The notes under the pieces: generated by a model
The model's database searches: none
Seen by the model: the letters and a program-made list of their open reading frames with translations, nothing else
What the model was told of the DNA's origin: nothing
Translations under genes and position numbers: made by a program
Source: CAG-273 sp964618105
GTDB taxonomy: Bacteria; Bacillota; Clostridia; TANB77; CAG-508
Assembly: GCA_964618105.1 (NCBI GenBank)
Contig: CAZUAJ010000013.1
Span: 1-22,094 of the forward strand
DNA length: 22,094 nucleotides
Direction of reading: 5' to 3'
Part shown: positions 14,745 through 21,664 of the stretch, piece by piece
Layout of the letters: each line of letters begins with the position of its first letter
Position numbering within the stretch: the first letter of the stretch is position 1

Positions 14745-14812
14745 AATGGTTTTTAAAATAAAATCTCCATTGAAGTACCCGTAGATTAAGTTGAATAATT
14801 TTAAAAACCATT
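14745..14812. repeat. 68-bp palindromic element with AATGGTTT ends
   Basis: A perfect 15-bp inverted repeat, AATGGTTTTTAAAAT (14745-14759) and its complement (14798-14812), encloses 38 bases. Inside, a second 5-bp pair AATCT/AGATT can form around CGGGTACTTC. No T run follows, so it is not a standard terminator for the amidohydrolase gene. Its outer ends match those of the foldback at 17896-18180. Confidence 0.65.
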
Positions 14813-14824
14813 ATCAATATAAGA

Positions 14825-16123
14825 TCAAAATGATATATTTTGCTTATTTAATATATCTTTACATTTATTTATAACTTCATTAACATCAATATTCTTTATT
14901 TGCCTATTTTCCATTAAAATATTACCTTTAACTATTGTTGTGGTAACATTTCTTCCACTTGTATTATATACTAGATTTGCAATTTCATTTAAATTTGGTA
15001 GCATTGTAATATTATCAAGTTTTTCTTCTATATCAACCAATATTATATCTGCATCTTTCCCAACTTCTATACTTCCCACTTTATTGTCTAATTGCAACAA
15101 TTTAGCTCCATTTATTGTTGCCATTTTTATTGCATCTTTTGCAGTAATACGCTCTTCATTTTCATGAATTCCACCTTGTATCAAACATGCTACTCTCATT
15201 GCTTCAAACATATCTAAATTACTGCCTGAACCTTGTCCGTCTGTTCCAAGGGCTACATTTAAGCCTCGTTTTAAATATTTTGTAGTATCTGCTATTTTAC
15301 ATCCTAATCTTAAGTTTGAAATAGGATTATGCGCAATTCCACAGTCCATATTTTTTAAAACTTCTATATCTTCATCAATTAGTTTTACACAGTGTGCTAA
15401 TATTGTATGTACATTGCTAAAATAGTCTTTTAAAACCTCAATTGCTGGTCTTCCATGTTTGTTTTTTATGTCTTTTATTTCATCTATACTTTCCAAAAAG
15501 TGTACATGTACTGGTAAATTATATTCTTGTGCAATATTAGCACATACTTTTAGTGCATCATCTGAGCACGTATATAAAGCATGCGGTGCTACTGAATATG
15601 TAATTAAATCATTTTCTTTATCTCGTGTTTCATATAATAATTTAAATTCATCTACTTTTTCTTGTAGGTTTGCTCCATTGTCAACAATTGTTCTAGTAAG
15701 TACTGCTCTTACTTTGCATTTTTCTGCTGCTTGTCTTATTTGCTCTGTCATAAAATATTGGTCATTTATACATGTTGTACCTGTGCTAACCATTTCAACA
15801 TAAGTAAGCATACTTGCCCAATATATATCCTCTCTTGTTAAATTATCTTCTATTGGCCATATTTTTTCACTTAACCATTCATATAGTTTGCACCCTTCTG
15901 TTGTTTCTCTAAATATACTCATTGGAATATGTGCATGTGTATTTATTAATCCAGGCATAACTATGCAATTCTTTGCATCTATAACTTTCTCTACGCCTTC
16001 ATTAATTTTTTCTTCTATTTTAGCAATTTTTCCTTTTTCAATTAGAATATCTTTATTTTCAATAATTACATCATTGTTTTGAAAAAGCAATACTTTTCCG
16101 TTTTTAATTAAAATTGTGTTCAT
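14825..16123 (-). CDS. mtaD: Amidohydrolase, MTA/SAH deaminase family
   Basis: Metal-dependent deaminase of 432 residues, likely acting on 5'-methylthioadenosine or S-adenosylhomocysteine in the recycling of SAM by-products. Metal and active-site residues: His63 and His65 in GLINTHAHIP, His206/His208 and Glu211 in HVHFLES, His244 in LAHC, Asp295 in LGTDGQGSGSNLDM. The cores HVHFLES and GTDGQGSGSN differ slightly from the common H-x-HLAET and GTDGxASNN, so another amine substrate (for example a related purine or guanine derivative) cannot be excluded. AAAGGAA precedes the ATG. A TGATATAAT extended -10 lies 40 bases upstream, so it is probably transcribed separately from acpP. No methionine-salvage genes are adjacent. 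Confidence 0.82.
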   Translation of the reverse strand: MNTILIKNGKVLLFQNNDVIIENKDILIEKGKIAKIEEKINEGVEKVIDAKNCIVMPGLINTHAHIPMSIFRETTEGCKLYEWLSEKIWPIEDNLTREDIYWASMLTYVEMVSTGTTCINDQYFMTEQIRQAAEKCKVRAVLTRTIVDNGANLQEKVDEFKLLYETRDKENDLITYSVAPHALYTCSDDALKVCANIAQEYNLPVHVHFLESIDEIKDIKNKHGRPAIEVLKDYFSNVHTILAHCVKLIDEDIEVLKNMDCGIAHNPISNLRLGCKIADTTKYLKRGLNVALGTDGQGSGSNLDMFEAMRVACLIQGGIHENEERITAKDAIKMATINGAKLLQLDNKVGSIEVGKDADIILVDIEEKLDNITMLPNLNEIANLVYNTSGRNVTTTIVKGNILMENRQIKNIDVNEVINKCKDILNKQNISF

Positions 16124-16162
16124 GCGAAATATATTTCCTTTCTTTTTCTCAATACCTTATGA

Positions 16163-16171
16163 ATTATATCA
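16163..16171 (-). promoter_or_regulatory. Extended -10 promoter for the amidohydrolase gene
   Basis: Minus-strand TGATATAAT has the TGN extension before a perfect TATAAT (16163-16168). The -35 region at 17 bp (TAGTAA) is poor, which is usual when the extended -10 is present. Confidence 0.55.
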
Positions 16172-16314
16172 TATACAAAATTAAATTACTACTAGTTAAT
16201 AATTTATTGTACTATGTCTGGTTACTGGATAATGGTTTTTAATAACTATTTAGTAAAATTGCTAAAAGTCCACACAGGGTATGTTATTTTAAATTTATTG
16301 TTTCATATTATTTT

Positions 16315-16350
16315 GGATAAAAAATAGTATAGTAACAAACTACTATACCA
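16315..16350 (-). terminator. Intrinsic terminator after acpP
   Basis: On the minus strand GTATAGTA (16341-16348) pairs with TACTATAC (16327-16334) across a 6-base loop, followed by TATTTTTTA. It lies 20 bases after the acpP stop codon and separates acpP from the amidohydrolase gene. Confidence 0.78.
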
Positions 16351-16370
16351 TTCTTTATTTTAGCTTATTT

Positions 16371-16613
16371 TTAAGCAACATGCTCTTTAATATATTCAAC
16401 AACATCGCCTACTGTAACTATTTTTTCTGCATCTGCATCTGGAATTTCCATATCAAATTCCTCTTCTAATGCCATAATTAATTCAACAATGTCTAATGAA
16501 TCAGCTCCTAAATCGTCAATAAAAGATGCCTCCATAGTAACTGCTGTATCTGTTACACCTATTTGTTCTATTATTGTTTCTTTTACTTTTTCAAAAACTT
16601 CTTCTGAACTCAT
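16371..16613 (-). CDS. acpP: Acyl carrier protein
   Basis: Small acidic carrier of fatty-acyl chains, 80 residues, normal length. Ser39 in DDLGADSLDIVEL is the attachment site of the 4'-phosphopantetheine arm. Helix III EEFDMEIPDADAEKI is typical. The ATG at 16613 is the only start: an in-frame TAA is 7-9 bases upstream. The AAGGAGG lies about 14 bases from the ATG, longer than usual. It follows plsX by 123 bases, the common plsX-acpP order, and ends in a terminator. The fab genes are not in the window. Confidence 0.95.
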   Translation of the reverse strand: MSSEEVFEKVKETIIEQIGVTDTAVTMEASFIDDLGADSLDIVELIMALEEEFDMEIPDADAEKIVTVGDVVEYIKEHVA

Positions 16614-16736
16614 GATACTTTAGCCACCTCCTTCATTATTATGCTAAAATTCTTTAACTAAAAGATAATACAAGTATGTATAATTGTCAAGCAAATTTTG
16701 AAAATATTTTAATTTTTATTTATTAATAAATTATTT

Positions 16737-17780
16737 TTACATATTTTGTAGTTCTTTTTCATTTTCTTTTGTAAATTGTTCTTTTAATTTTTCAACAGCT
16801 TTATTTTTTACAAATTGTTCTGCTTGTTTTATAGTAAATTCAAATACTTTTTCATCACTGCTTCCATGTGCCTTTACAACAGGCTGTTTTACACCTAAAA
16901 ATAATGCTCCACCATATTCTTTATAATCTACACTTTTTGAAAATCTTTTTATTGCCGGCATACTTGGAAGTGCAGCTATTTTAGATAATAAATTCTTTTT
17001 TAAACTTTCAGATAACGTTCTTTTTACAAATTTTCCTAAGCCTTCAACTGCTTTCAAAAAGTTATTTCCAGTAAACCCATCTGTTACGACTATATCTACA
17101 TTTCCTGAAAAAGCATCTCTTCCTTCAACATTTCCAATAAAATTAACTCCAAGCTCTTTACTTTGCTCTTTTAATAATTTATATGATTCCTTCATTAAGT
17201 CATTTCCTTTTGTTTCTTCAGTTCCAATGTTTAAAAGTCCAACTCTTGGACTTTTTACACCAATTGTTGTTTCTAAATATATACTTGCCATTTGTGCAAA
17301 TTGCAAAAGATTAATTGGCTTACAATTTGTGTTTGCCCCACAGTCCATTAAAACTAATCTGCTTTTATATGCAGGTAAAATTCCTGCTAATGCTGGTCTA
17401 TCTACCCCTTTAATTCTACCTACTAATAATGTTGCACCTGTAAGCAAAGCTCCAGAATTTCCAGCCGAAATAAATACATCTCCTTTTCCTTCTTTTAATA
17501 GGTTAAATCCAACAACCATTGATGAATCCTTTTTCTGCTTAATTGCTACTGTTGGTGTATCTTCCATTTCTATTGTTTCTGTTGTATGATATATTTTTAA
17601 TTTTGGTGATATTTCTGATATATCGTCTTTTTTATATATTTCTTTAACTTTTTGGTTTATGACAGTTTTATTTCCAATTAACAGTATTTCAGCATCTATT
17701 TGGTTAATTGCTCTTGCAGCACCTTTTATTGTAGCTTCAGGTGCATTATCTCCACCCATTGCATCTAGTAATATTACCAT
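16737..17780 (-). CDS. plsX: Phosphate acyltransferase PlsX
   Basis: Makes acyl-phosphate from acyl-ACP, the first committed donor for phosphatidic acid in most Gram-positive bacteria; peripheral membrane enzyme. About 347 residues. The N-terminal LLDAMGGDNAPE, the central SAGNSGALLTGA (about 104-115) and VVTDGFTGNNFLKA (about 228-241) are family hallmarks. Two start codons are possible. The ATG at 17786 is only 3 bases from the AGGAG, while the ATG at 17780 is 9 bases from it and gives the usual MVILLDAMGGD start, so 17780 is preferred. A promoter lies at 17829-17857. acpP follows on the same strand, placing enzyme and acyl carrier in one unit. No FapR-type operator was recognised. Confidence 0.94.
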   Translation of the reverse strand: MVILLDAMGGDNAPEATIKGAARAINQIDAEILLIGNKTVINQKVKEIYKKDDISEISPKLKIYHTTETIEMEDTPTVAIKQKKDSSMVVGFNLLKEGKGDVFISAGNSGALLTGATLLVGRIKGVDRPALAGILPAYKSRLVLMDCGANTNCKPINLLQFAQMASIYLETTIGVKSPRVGLLNIGTEETKGNDLMKESYKLLKEQSKELGVNFIGNVEGRDAFSGNVDIVVTDGFTGNNFLKAVEGLGKFVKRTLSESLKKNLLSKIAALPSMPAIKRFSKSVDYKEYGGALFLGVKQPVVKAHGSSDEKVFEFTIKQAEQFVKNKAVEKLKEQFTKENEKELQNM

Positions 17781-17828
17781 ATTCATTTTCTCCTATCTAT
17801 TTATTGTTAAATATATGAATGCTTTTAT

Positions 17829-17857
17829 ATTTTATAACTTATATTAACTAAAGTCAA
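17829..17857 (-). promoter_or_regulatory. Promoter for plsX-acpP
   Basis: Minus-strand TTGACT (17852-17857), 17-bp spacer, TAAAAT (17829-17834). RNA would start near 17822, giving a leader of about 40 bases. Confidence 0.65.
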
Positions 17858-17895
17858 GAAAAGTATTAAAATAGAACTATAAAAAGTTGCTGTTT

Positions 17896-18180
17896 AATGG
17901 TTTGTATCCCAAAAGGTTAAATTAATGTTAGTTTTTACAGTTGCTACTCTTTATTATGTACAGGATAACTATTTTGTATTTTCAAGTTCGCTTGTGTGGA
18001 GACCAGCAAGCTAGAAGGCGTTAATATTTTTTCGAATGGTTTGTTTTAAGTTTGTAAAAAAAATTATTATTACGCCTTCTTGCGTAGTTGGGACAAACTT
18101 GAAAATTAAAAAATAGTTTCCTGTACATAATATATTGCTTTCCTTTAACATTAATCTAACCTTTTTGGACACAAACCATT
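17896..18180. repeat. 285-bp imperfect foldback element (possible structured RNA or MITE)
   Basis: This fills most of the gap between plsX and rplL. The outer arms 17896-17930 and 18146-18180 are complementary at 32 of 35 positions. The inner arms match from TTATGTACAGG through TTTTCAAGTT (about 17952-17988 with about 18087-18124), and again at AGAAGGCG (18013-18020) with CGCCTTCT (18073-18080). The left arm also holds a small hairpin GCTTG...CAAGC (17990-18011). Around a T/A-rich centre the whole would fold into one long interrupted stem. No ORF with a ribosome site is inside. It could be a transposase-less mobile element or a structured RNA. It sits between the bidirectional terminator at 18193 and the plsX promoter. 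Confidence 0.75.
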
Positions 18181-18192
18181 ATCTTGTAACTG

Positions 18193-18234
18193 AAAAAACC
18201 AAAGTGTTATAAAATTTAACACTTTGGTTTTTTT
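18193..18234. terminator. Bidirectional terminator after rplL
   Basis: A 17-bp stem, AAAAAACCAAAGTGTTA (18193-18209), with its complement (18217-18233) and a 7-base loop. Six T follow GG on the minus strand and seven on the plus strand. It closes the rplJ-rplL transcript 17 bases after the rplL stop and could also end plus-strand RNA from the foldback region. Confidence 0.9.
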
Positions 18235-18250
18235 AGTTTTATATAAAAAA

Positions 18251-18616
18251 CTATGCTAATTCTACTGTAGCGCCAGCTTCTTCAAATTTAGCTTTTAATT
18301 CTTCTGCTTCTGCTTTAGCAACGTTTTCTTTAACTGTTTTTGGAGCTCCATCAACTAAATCTTTAGCTTCTTTTAATCCTAATCCTGTTGCATCTCTAAC
18401 TACTTTAATAACTTGAATTTTGTTTGCTCCTGCTTCTTTTAATACTACGTTAAATTCTGATTTTTCTTCAGCTGCACCTGCACCTGCTCCTGCAACTGGT
18501 GCTGCAACTGCTGCTGCAGATACTCCATATTTTTCTTCAATTCCTTTTACTAATTCTGCTAATTCAACAACTGTTAAAGTGTCGATAGTTTCTAATAATT
18601 CATCAATTTTTGCCAT
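18251..18616 (-). CDS. rplL: Ribosomal protein L7/L12
   Basis: Stalk protein of the large subunit that recruits translation GTPases; 121 residues, normal. It has the N-terminal dimer domain (1-33), the Ala/Gly hinge (AAAVAAPVAGAGAGAAEEK, about 34-52) and the conserved C-terminal domain (KIQVIKVVRDATGLGLKEAK). GGAGG lies 11 bases before the ATG. Usually it follows rplJ closely and precedes rpoB. Here it is 244 bases from rplJ and is followed by a strong terminator rather than rpoB. Confidence 0.97.
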   Translation of the reverse strand: MAKIDELLETIDTLTVVELAELVKGIEEKYGVSAAAVAAPVAGAGAGAAEEKSEFNVVLKEAGANKIQVIKVVRDATGLGLKEAKDLVDGAPKTVKENVAKAEAEELKAKFEEAGATVELA

Positions 18617-18860
18617 TTTAAAATGACCTCCTTCTTTATTTTAATTTTATTATTTTTATTTTTTAATCAAAAACAAGTATTGTTCTTGACACTAAACAAA
18701 TTAGAAACAAGTATATTTCACTATTCTAATTTTAATTACAATTTTAATCAAAAACGAGTATTGCTAGGAAAGCTAGCTAAAAATCTTGAGATTATACTGG
18801 TGTATATCGAAAGATTTTTATGCGACGCTTGACAACGCAAGACGAAGTTTTTCATTAAAA
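18617..18860 (-). other. Unusually long structured rplJ-rplL spacer
   Basis: Reading with the mRNA: a hairpin AAAAATCTT/AAGATTTTT with inner TATAC-ACCA-GTATA (about 18780-18819) ends in five T; next GCTAG-CTTTC-CTAGC (18764-18778); then an ATTAGAA/TTCTAAT hairpin (about 18699-18731). A 22-bp direct repeat with one mismatch stands at 18661-18682 and 18742-18763 (core TTTTAATCAAAAAC). No ORF with a ribosome site is present. It may adjust the L10:L12 ratio through partial termination, RNA processing or stability, or may be the relic of an insertion. Confidence 0.5.
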
Positions 18861-19361
18861 TTAAGCGTTAGCTTTTTGTTCTCTAACTGCATCAAGTGCA
18901 ACAGCCAACTTGGTAATATTTCCAAGTAAAGCACCAGCCAATTTTGCCATAAGTTCTTGTCTTGATGGTAATTTTGCTAAAGTAATAATTTCTTCAGCTG
19001 TCATTACTTTTCCTTCAATAATTCCACCTTTAATTTTGTAGAATTCATTATTTTTAGAGAAATTGTAAATTACTTTAGATGGTTCAAGATAATCTTCAGT
19101 TCCAATTACTATTGCAGTTGGTCCTTCAAGTAAATCATCTAATCCATTTTCACCGTTTGCATCTAATGCTCTTTTTATAATGTTGTTTTTAATAACCTTA
19201 TATTCGCTGTTTGTGTTTCTTAATTCTGTTCTTAGTTTTGTTACATCTGCAACATTAATACCTCTGTAATCTGTTAAAAGAATTACTTTTGCTTCTTTTA
19301 ATTTTTCAGCTAGTTTATTAACTTCTTCTTCTTTTTGTTTTAAAATGTTTTCACTTGCCAT
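18861..19361 (-). CDS. rplJ: Ribosomal protein L10
   Basis: Base of the ribosomal stalk; binds 23S rRNA and several L12 dimers. 166 residues from the ATG at 19361 (MASENILKQKEEEV), which has GGGAGGTG 5 bases upstream; the frame could extend to 19388 but that lies inside the leader terminator. The core TDYRGINVADVTKLR, the KNNIIKRAL segment and the C-terminal helix that binds L12 (ITKLAVALDAVREQ) are present. The leader at 19375-19490 has the L10 autoregulatory structure. Confidence 0.96.
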   Translation of the reverse strand: MASENILKQKEEEVNKLAEKLKEAKVILLTDYRGINVADVTKLRTELRNTNSEYKVIKNNIIKRALDANGENGLDDLLEGPTAIVIGTEDYLEPSKVIYNFSKNNEFYKIKGGIIEGKVMTAEEIITLAKLPSRQELMAKLAGALLGNITKLAVALDAVREQKANA

Positions 19362-19374
19362 TTTTTCACCTCCC

Positions 19375-19490
19375 AAAATAAAATCCAATCAATTTGCCTT
19401 TTCTTACTAAGGTAAAGATTGATTGGATTAATCCCGTTTTTCTTTACCTCGGTAAGACTTAAGTGTATGCTTACTTTCTTCGGCAATATT
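19375..19490 (-). promoter_or_regulatory. L10 leader with transcription attenuator
   Basis: In the mRNA, GCCGAAGAAAGTAAG (19484-19470) followed by CTTACCGAGGTAAAGA (19456-19441) matches the L10-binding motif known upstream of rplJ in Bacillota. Downstream, AATCCAATCAAT and ATTGATTGGATT form a 12-bp stem followed by TTATTTT, a terminator (about 19376-19428). The loop of that terminator, TCTTTACCTTAGTAAG, is complementary to CTTACCGAGGTAAAGA over 16 positions with one mismatch and one G-U pair. This suggests a switch: free RNA forms the long-range helix and reads on, L10-bound RNA forms the local AGTAAG/CTTAC helix and terminates. Confidence 0.82.
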
Positions 19491-19493
19491 CAT

Positions 19494-19886
19494 TTATTTT
19501 TGATCAATATACATACTTGGTCCCATTGTAGTAGATATTGCTACACTTCTAATATATTGTCCTTTAGCTGCTGCTGGTTTTGCTTTAATAATAGCATTCA
19601 TTACAGTTTCATAGTTTTCTAATAGCTTATCTGCTCCAAATGATACCTTTCCAAAACCTAAATGAACAATGTTGTTTTTATCAAGTCTGTATTCAACTTT
19701 TCCTGATTTAATTTCTTGTATTGCTTTTGTAACATCCATTGTTACTGTACCTGATTTAGGATTTGGCATTAAACCTTTTGGTCCTAATACTTTACCTAAT
19801 CTACCTACAACACCCATCATATCTGGAGTTGCAACGATAACATCATAATCAAACCAGTTTTCTTTTTCAATTTTTGGTATTAATTC
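19494..19886 (-). CDS. rplA: Ribosomal protein L1, C-terminal part (split by gap)
   Basis: The open frame runs from the N-run to the TAA at 19494 and begins ELIPKIEKENWFDYDVI, followed by VATPDMMGVVGRLGKVLGPKGLMPNPKSGTVT, the signature of L1 domain II and the hinge. It ends with the domain I return strand (RSVAISTTMGPSMYIDQK). The 131 residues complete the gene whose start is at 20148. The ATG at 19820 inside it is only an internal Met. About 13-15 codons expected between the two pieces are missing. Confidence 0.93.
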   Translation of the reverse strand, partial: ELIPKIEKENWFDYDVIVATPDMMGVVGRLGKVLGPKGLMPNPKSGTVTMDVTKAIQEIKSGKVEYRLDKNNIVHLGFGKVSFGADKLLENYETVMNAIIKAKPAAAKGQYIRSVAISTTMGPSMYIDQK

Positions 19887-19896
19887 NNNNNNNNNN
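19887..19896. other. Scaffold gap of 10 N inside rplA
   Basis: Ten N of a placeholder kind. The protein on each side shows that about 40 bases are missing, so the gap is longer than drawn or its edges are wrong. The in-frame TAA touching it (19897-19899) is most likely an edge error. Confidence 0.95.
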
Positions 19897-20148
19897 TTAT
19901 GCTTTAGGTCCTTTAGAAAATACTAACACTTTTTGAGTTTTACATGTAACATTTGGAAGTAATGTTGTACCTCTTACTTGTTGGTCAGCTTGTTTTGAAT
20001 CAACACCTAATTTTACATGTAGTTCCACTGTTTCATCAAATTTTGTTTTTGGCATTTTTTCAATTGTTTCTAATGCTTCTTTAGCATTATACAATTTTTT
20101 TCTATCAATTAGCTTTTCAGCCTCTTGATATCTTTTTCCTTTTTTCAT
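19897..20148 (-). CDS. rplA: Ribosomal protein L1, N-terminal part (split by gap)
   Basis: Eighty-three residues beginning MKKGKRYQEAEKLID and carrying the rRNA-contact segment KFDETVELHVKLGVD and VRGTTLLPN, then KVLVFSKGPKA. At this point a normal L1 continues with a KxAEEAGADYVG-like stretch; here a TAA abuts the N-run. A GGAGGT site lies 5 bases before the ATG. It follows rplK by 65 bases, the standard order. I read this and 19494-19886 as one gene; L1 binds 23S rRNA at the mobile stalk and can repress its own operon. Confidence 0.93.
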   Translation of the reverse strand: MKKGKRYQEAEKLIDRKKLYNAKEALETIEKMPKTKFDETVELHVKLGVDSKQADQQVRGTTLLPNVTCKTQKVLVFSKGPKA

Positions 20149-20213
20149 TTTTTACCTCCTTTGGTTCAAGCGAAAATTATTGTTTAATTTTCTCCCAATT
20201 TTTTTACTATATT

Positions 20214-20642
20214 TTAGTCTTCTACAACTACACCCATAGATCTAGCAGTTCCTGCTACCATACTCATAGCTGCTTCTAATGATGCTGCATTTAAGTCTGG
20301 CATTTTCTTTTTAGCAATTTCTTCAACTTGTGCTTTATTTAGTTTTGCTACTTTATCTCTATTAGGTTTTCCAGAACCTTTTTCTACTTTTGCAGCTTGT
20401 TTAATTAAAACTGCCATAGGTGGTTCTTTAGTAATAAATTCAAATGATTTATCTTTATAAACAGTTATAACAACTGGAATTACTGTTCCTGCCATTTGAG
20501 CTGTTCTGTCATTGAATTGTTTTACAAAGTCCATAATGTTAACACCACTACCACCTAATGCTGGTCCAACCGGTGGAGCTGGTGATGCTTTTCCTCCTGG
20601 AATTTGTAATTTAATAATGTTACTAACTTCTTTCTCTGCCAT
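20214..20642 (-). CDS. rplK: Ribosomal protein L11
   Basis: Large-subunit protein of the GTPase-associated centre; 142 residues, normal. The N-terminal IPGGKASPAPPVGPALG holds the conserved proline-rich segment contacting thiostrepton-type drugs and rRNA; the C-terminal RNA-binding domain ends KKMPDLNAASLEAAMSMVAGTARSMGV. The usual GQAGVNIM reads GGSGVNIM here. GGAGGTG lies 8-10 bases before the ATG. It stands between nusG and rplA as in most bacteria. Confidence 0.97.
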   Translation of the reverse strand: MAEKEVSNIIKLQIPGGKASPAPPVGPALGGSGVNIMDFVKQFNDRTAQMAGTVIPVVITVYKDKSFEFITKEPPMAVLIKQAAKVEKGSGKPNRDKVAKLNKAQVEEIAKKKMPDLNAASLEAAMSMVAGTARSMGVVVED

Positions 20643-20742
20643 TGTTATAGCACCTCCTTTTAAGTTTTGTAATATGTATATTAATCTAAAATTTTAATAT
20701 GTAAACAATAATTTTATATATTAAAATTCAAATTACCAAAAT

Positions 20743-21273
20743 TTATAGTTTCTGTACCTGAGAAAATTCTAGTTCAACAGGAGTTTCTCTTCCAAACATT
20801 GAAACTAATACTTTAACTTTATGTTTTTCTTTGTTAATTTCTGTAACAGTTCCTGTAAAGTCGGTTAAAGGTCCATCTATTATACGAACAGTATCATTAA
20901 CATTGTAGTCAACATTAACTTCAACTTGTTCAAATCCCATCTTTCTAATTTCTTCATCAGTTAATGGAATTGGGTCTGTACCAGAACCAACAAAACCTGT
21001 AACACCTCTTGTATTTCTTACAATGTACCATGTTTTTTCTGTTACAATCATTTTAACCAAAACATAACCTGGAAAAACTTTTTTTAAATTTGTTTTTCTT
21101 TGTCCTTCTTTAATTTCTATTTGTTCTTCCATTGGAACAATAATATCAAAAAAGTATTCTTCTAACTCTCTATTTTTTATTGTTTTTTCTAAGTCTGTTT
21201 TTACTTTGTTTTCATAACCAGAATATGTATGTACAACATACCATCTTGGCACAAGTTCTTCTTGTTGAGACAT
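20743..21273 (-). CDS. nusG: Transcription elongation/termination factor NusG
   Basis: Binds RNA polymerase and links it to ribosomes or modulates pausing; 176 residues. NGN domain (RWYVVHTYSGYENKV to TRGVTGFVGSG, about 10-105) and C-terminal KOW domain (DTVRIIDGPLTDFTGTVTEIN, about 125-172). The start at 21273 (MSQQEELV) is chosen because AAGGAGG lies 8 bases upstream; the longer frame from 21297 would overlap secE and has no ribosome site. It is 16 bases after secE, in the classic secE-nusG pair. Confidence 0.97.
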   Translation of the reverse strand: MSQQEELVPRWYVVHTYSGYENKVKTDLEKTIKNRELEEYFFDIIVPMEEQIEIKEGQRKTNLKKVFPGYVLVKMIVTEKTWYIVRNTRGVTGFVGSGTDPIPLTDEEIRKMGFEQVEVNVDYNVNDTVRIIDGPLTDFTGTVTEINKEKHKVKVLVSMFGRETPVELEFSQVQKL

Positions 21274-21289
21274 ATTTTTAGCCTCCTTA

Positions 21290-21643
21290 TTATTCATTTA
21301 CTGTATTATTTTCAGCTTCATTATTAGAGTCTTCTGTATTTAAAATATTGTCTATTGCTTCATCTGCTTGATTGTCAGTATTTTCATCTTGTTCTTTATA
21401 CTTTTCAACAAAATCTCTTACTTTGTTAATTCCTTTTTTATTTACTAACTCAAATGTTACATCTAATAGGAACACAATAATGGCTGTAATAAGTACAATT
21501 ACAATAACAGCAACAGTATTATTTACAAGTTGCTTTGGTGTTGGCCAAATTACTCTTTTTAATTCTGCCTTAAAATCTTTAAAAAAGTGCTTATTTTCTT
21601 TTTTTTCTTTTTTGTCGTTTTTAGATACTTCTTTTTTAGGCAT
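21290..21643 (-). CDS. secE: Preprotein translocase subunit SecE with acidic tail
   Basis: Essential part of the SecYEG channel; 117 residues. It has the charged N-terminus (1-20), the conserved amphipathic helix FKAELKRVIWPTPKQL (about 24-39) and one membrane segment (about 43-63), the Gram-positive form. After the usual end near residue 80 it carries an unusual Asp/Glu/Asn-rich tail (84-117) that I do not know from typical SecE of 60-75 residues. AAGGGGG lies 7 bases before the ATG. It stands between rpmG and nusG. Confidence 0.93.
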   Translation of the reverse strand: MPKKEVSKNDKKEKKENKHFFKDFKAELKRVIWPTPKQLVNNTVAVIVIVLITAIIVFLLDVTFELVNKKGINKVRDFVEKYKEQDENTDNQADEAIDNILNTEDSNNEAENNTVNE

Positions 21644-21664
21644 TTTATTTCCCCCTTAAAAGGC

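Noticed and set aside
16220..16260. GATAATGGTTTTTAA as another full foldback element
   Set aside because: Only one end is present; no complementary partner within several hundred bases.
19362..19388. Extension of rplJ to 19388
   Set aside because: It would run through the attenuator stem and the ribosome site GGGAGGTG; family starts at MASENILK.
20690..20728. AATTTTAATAT/ATATTAAAATT inverted repeat between nusG and rplK
   Set aside because: Only A and T in an AT-rich spacer; no T run or ribosome-site overlap, so chance is likely.
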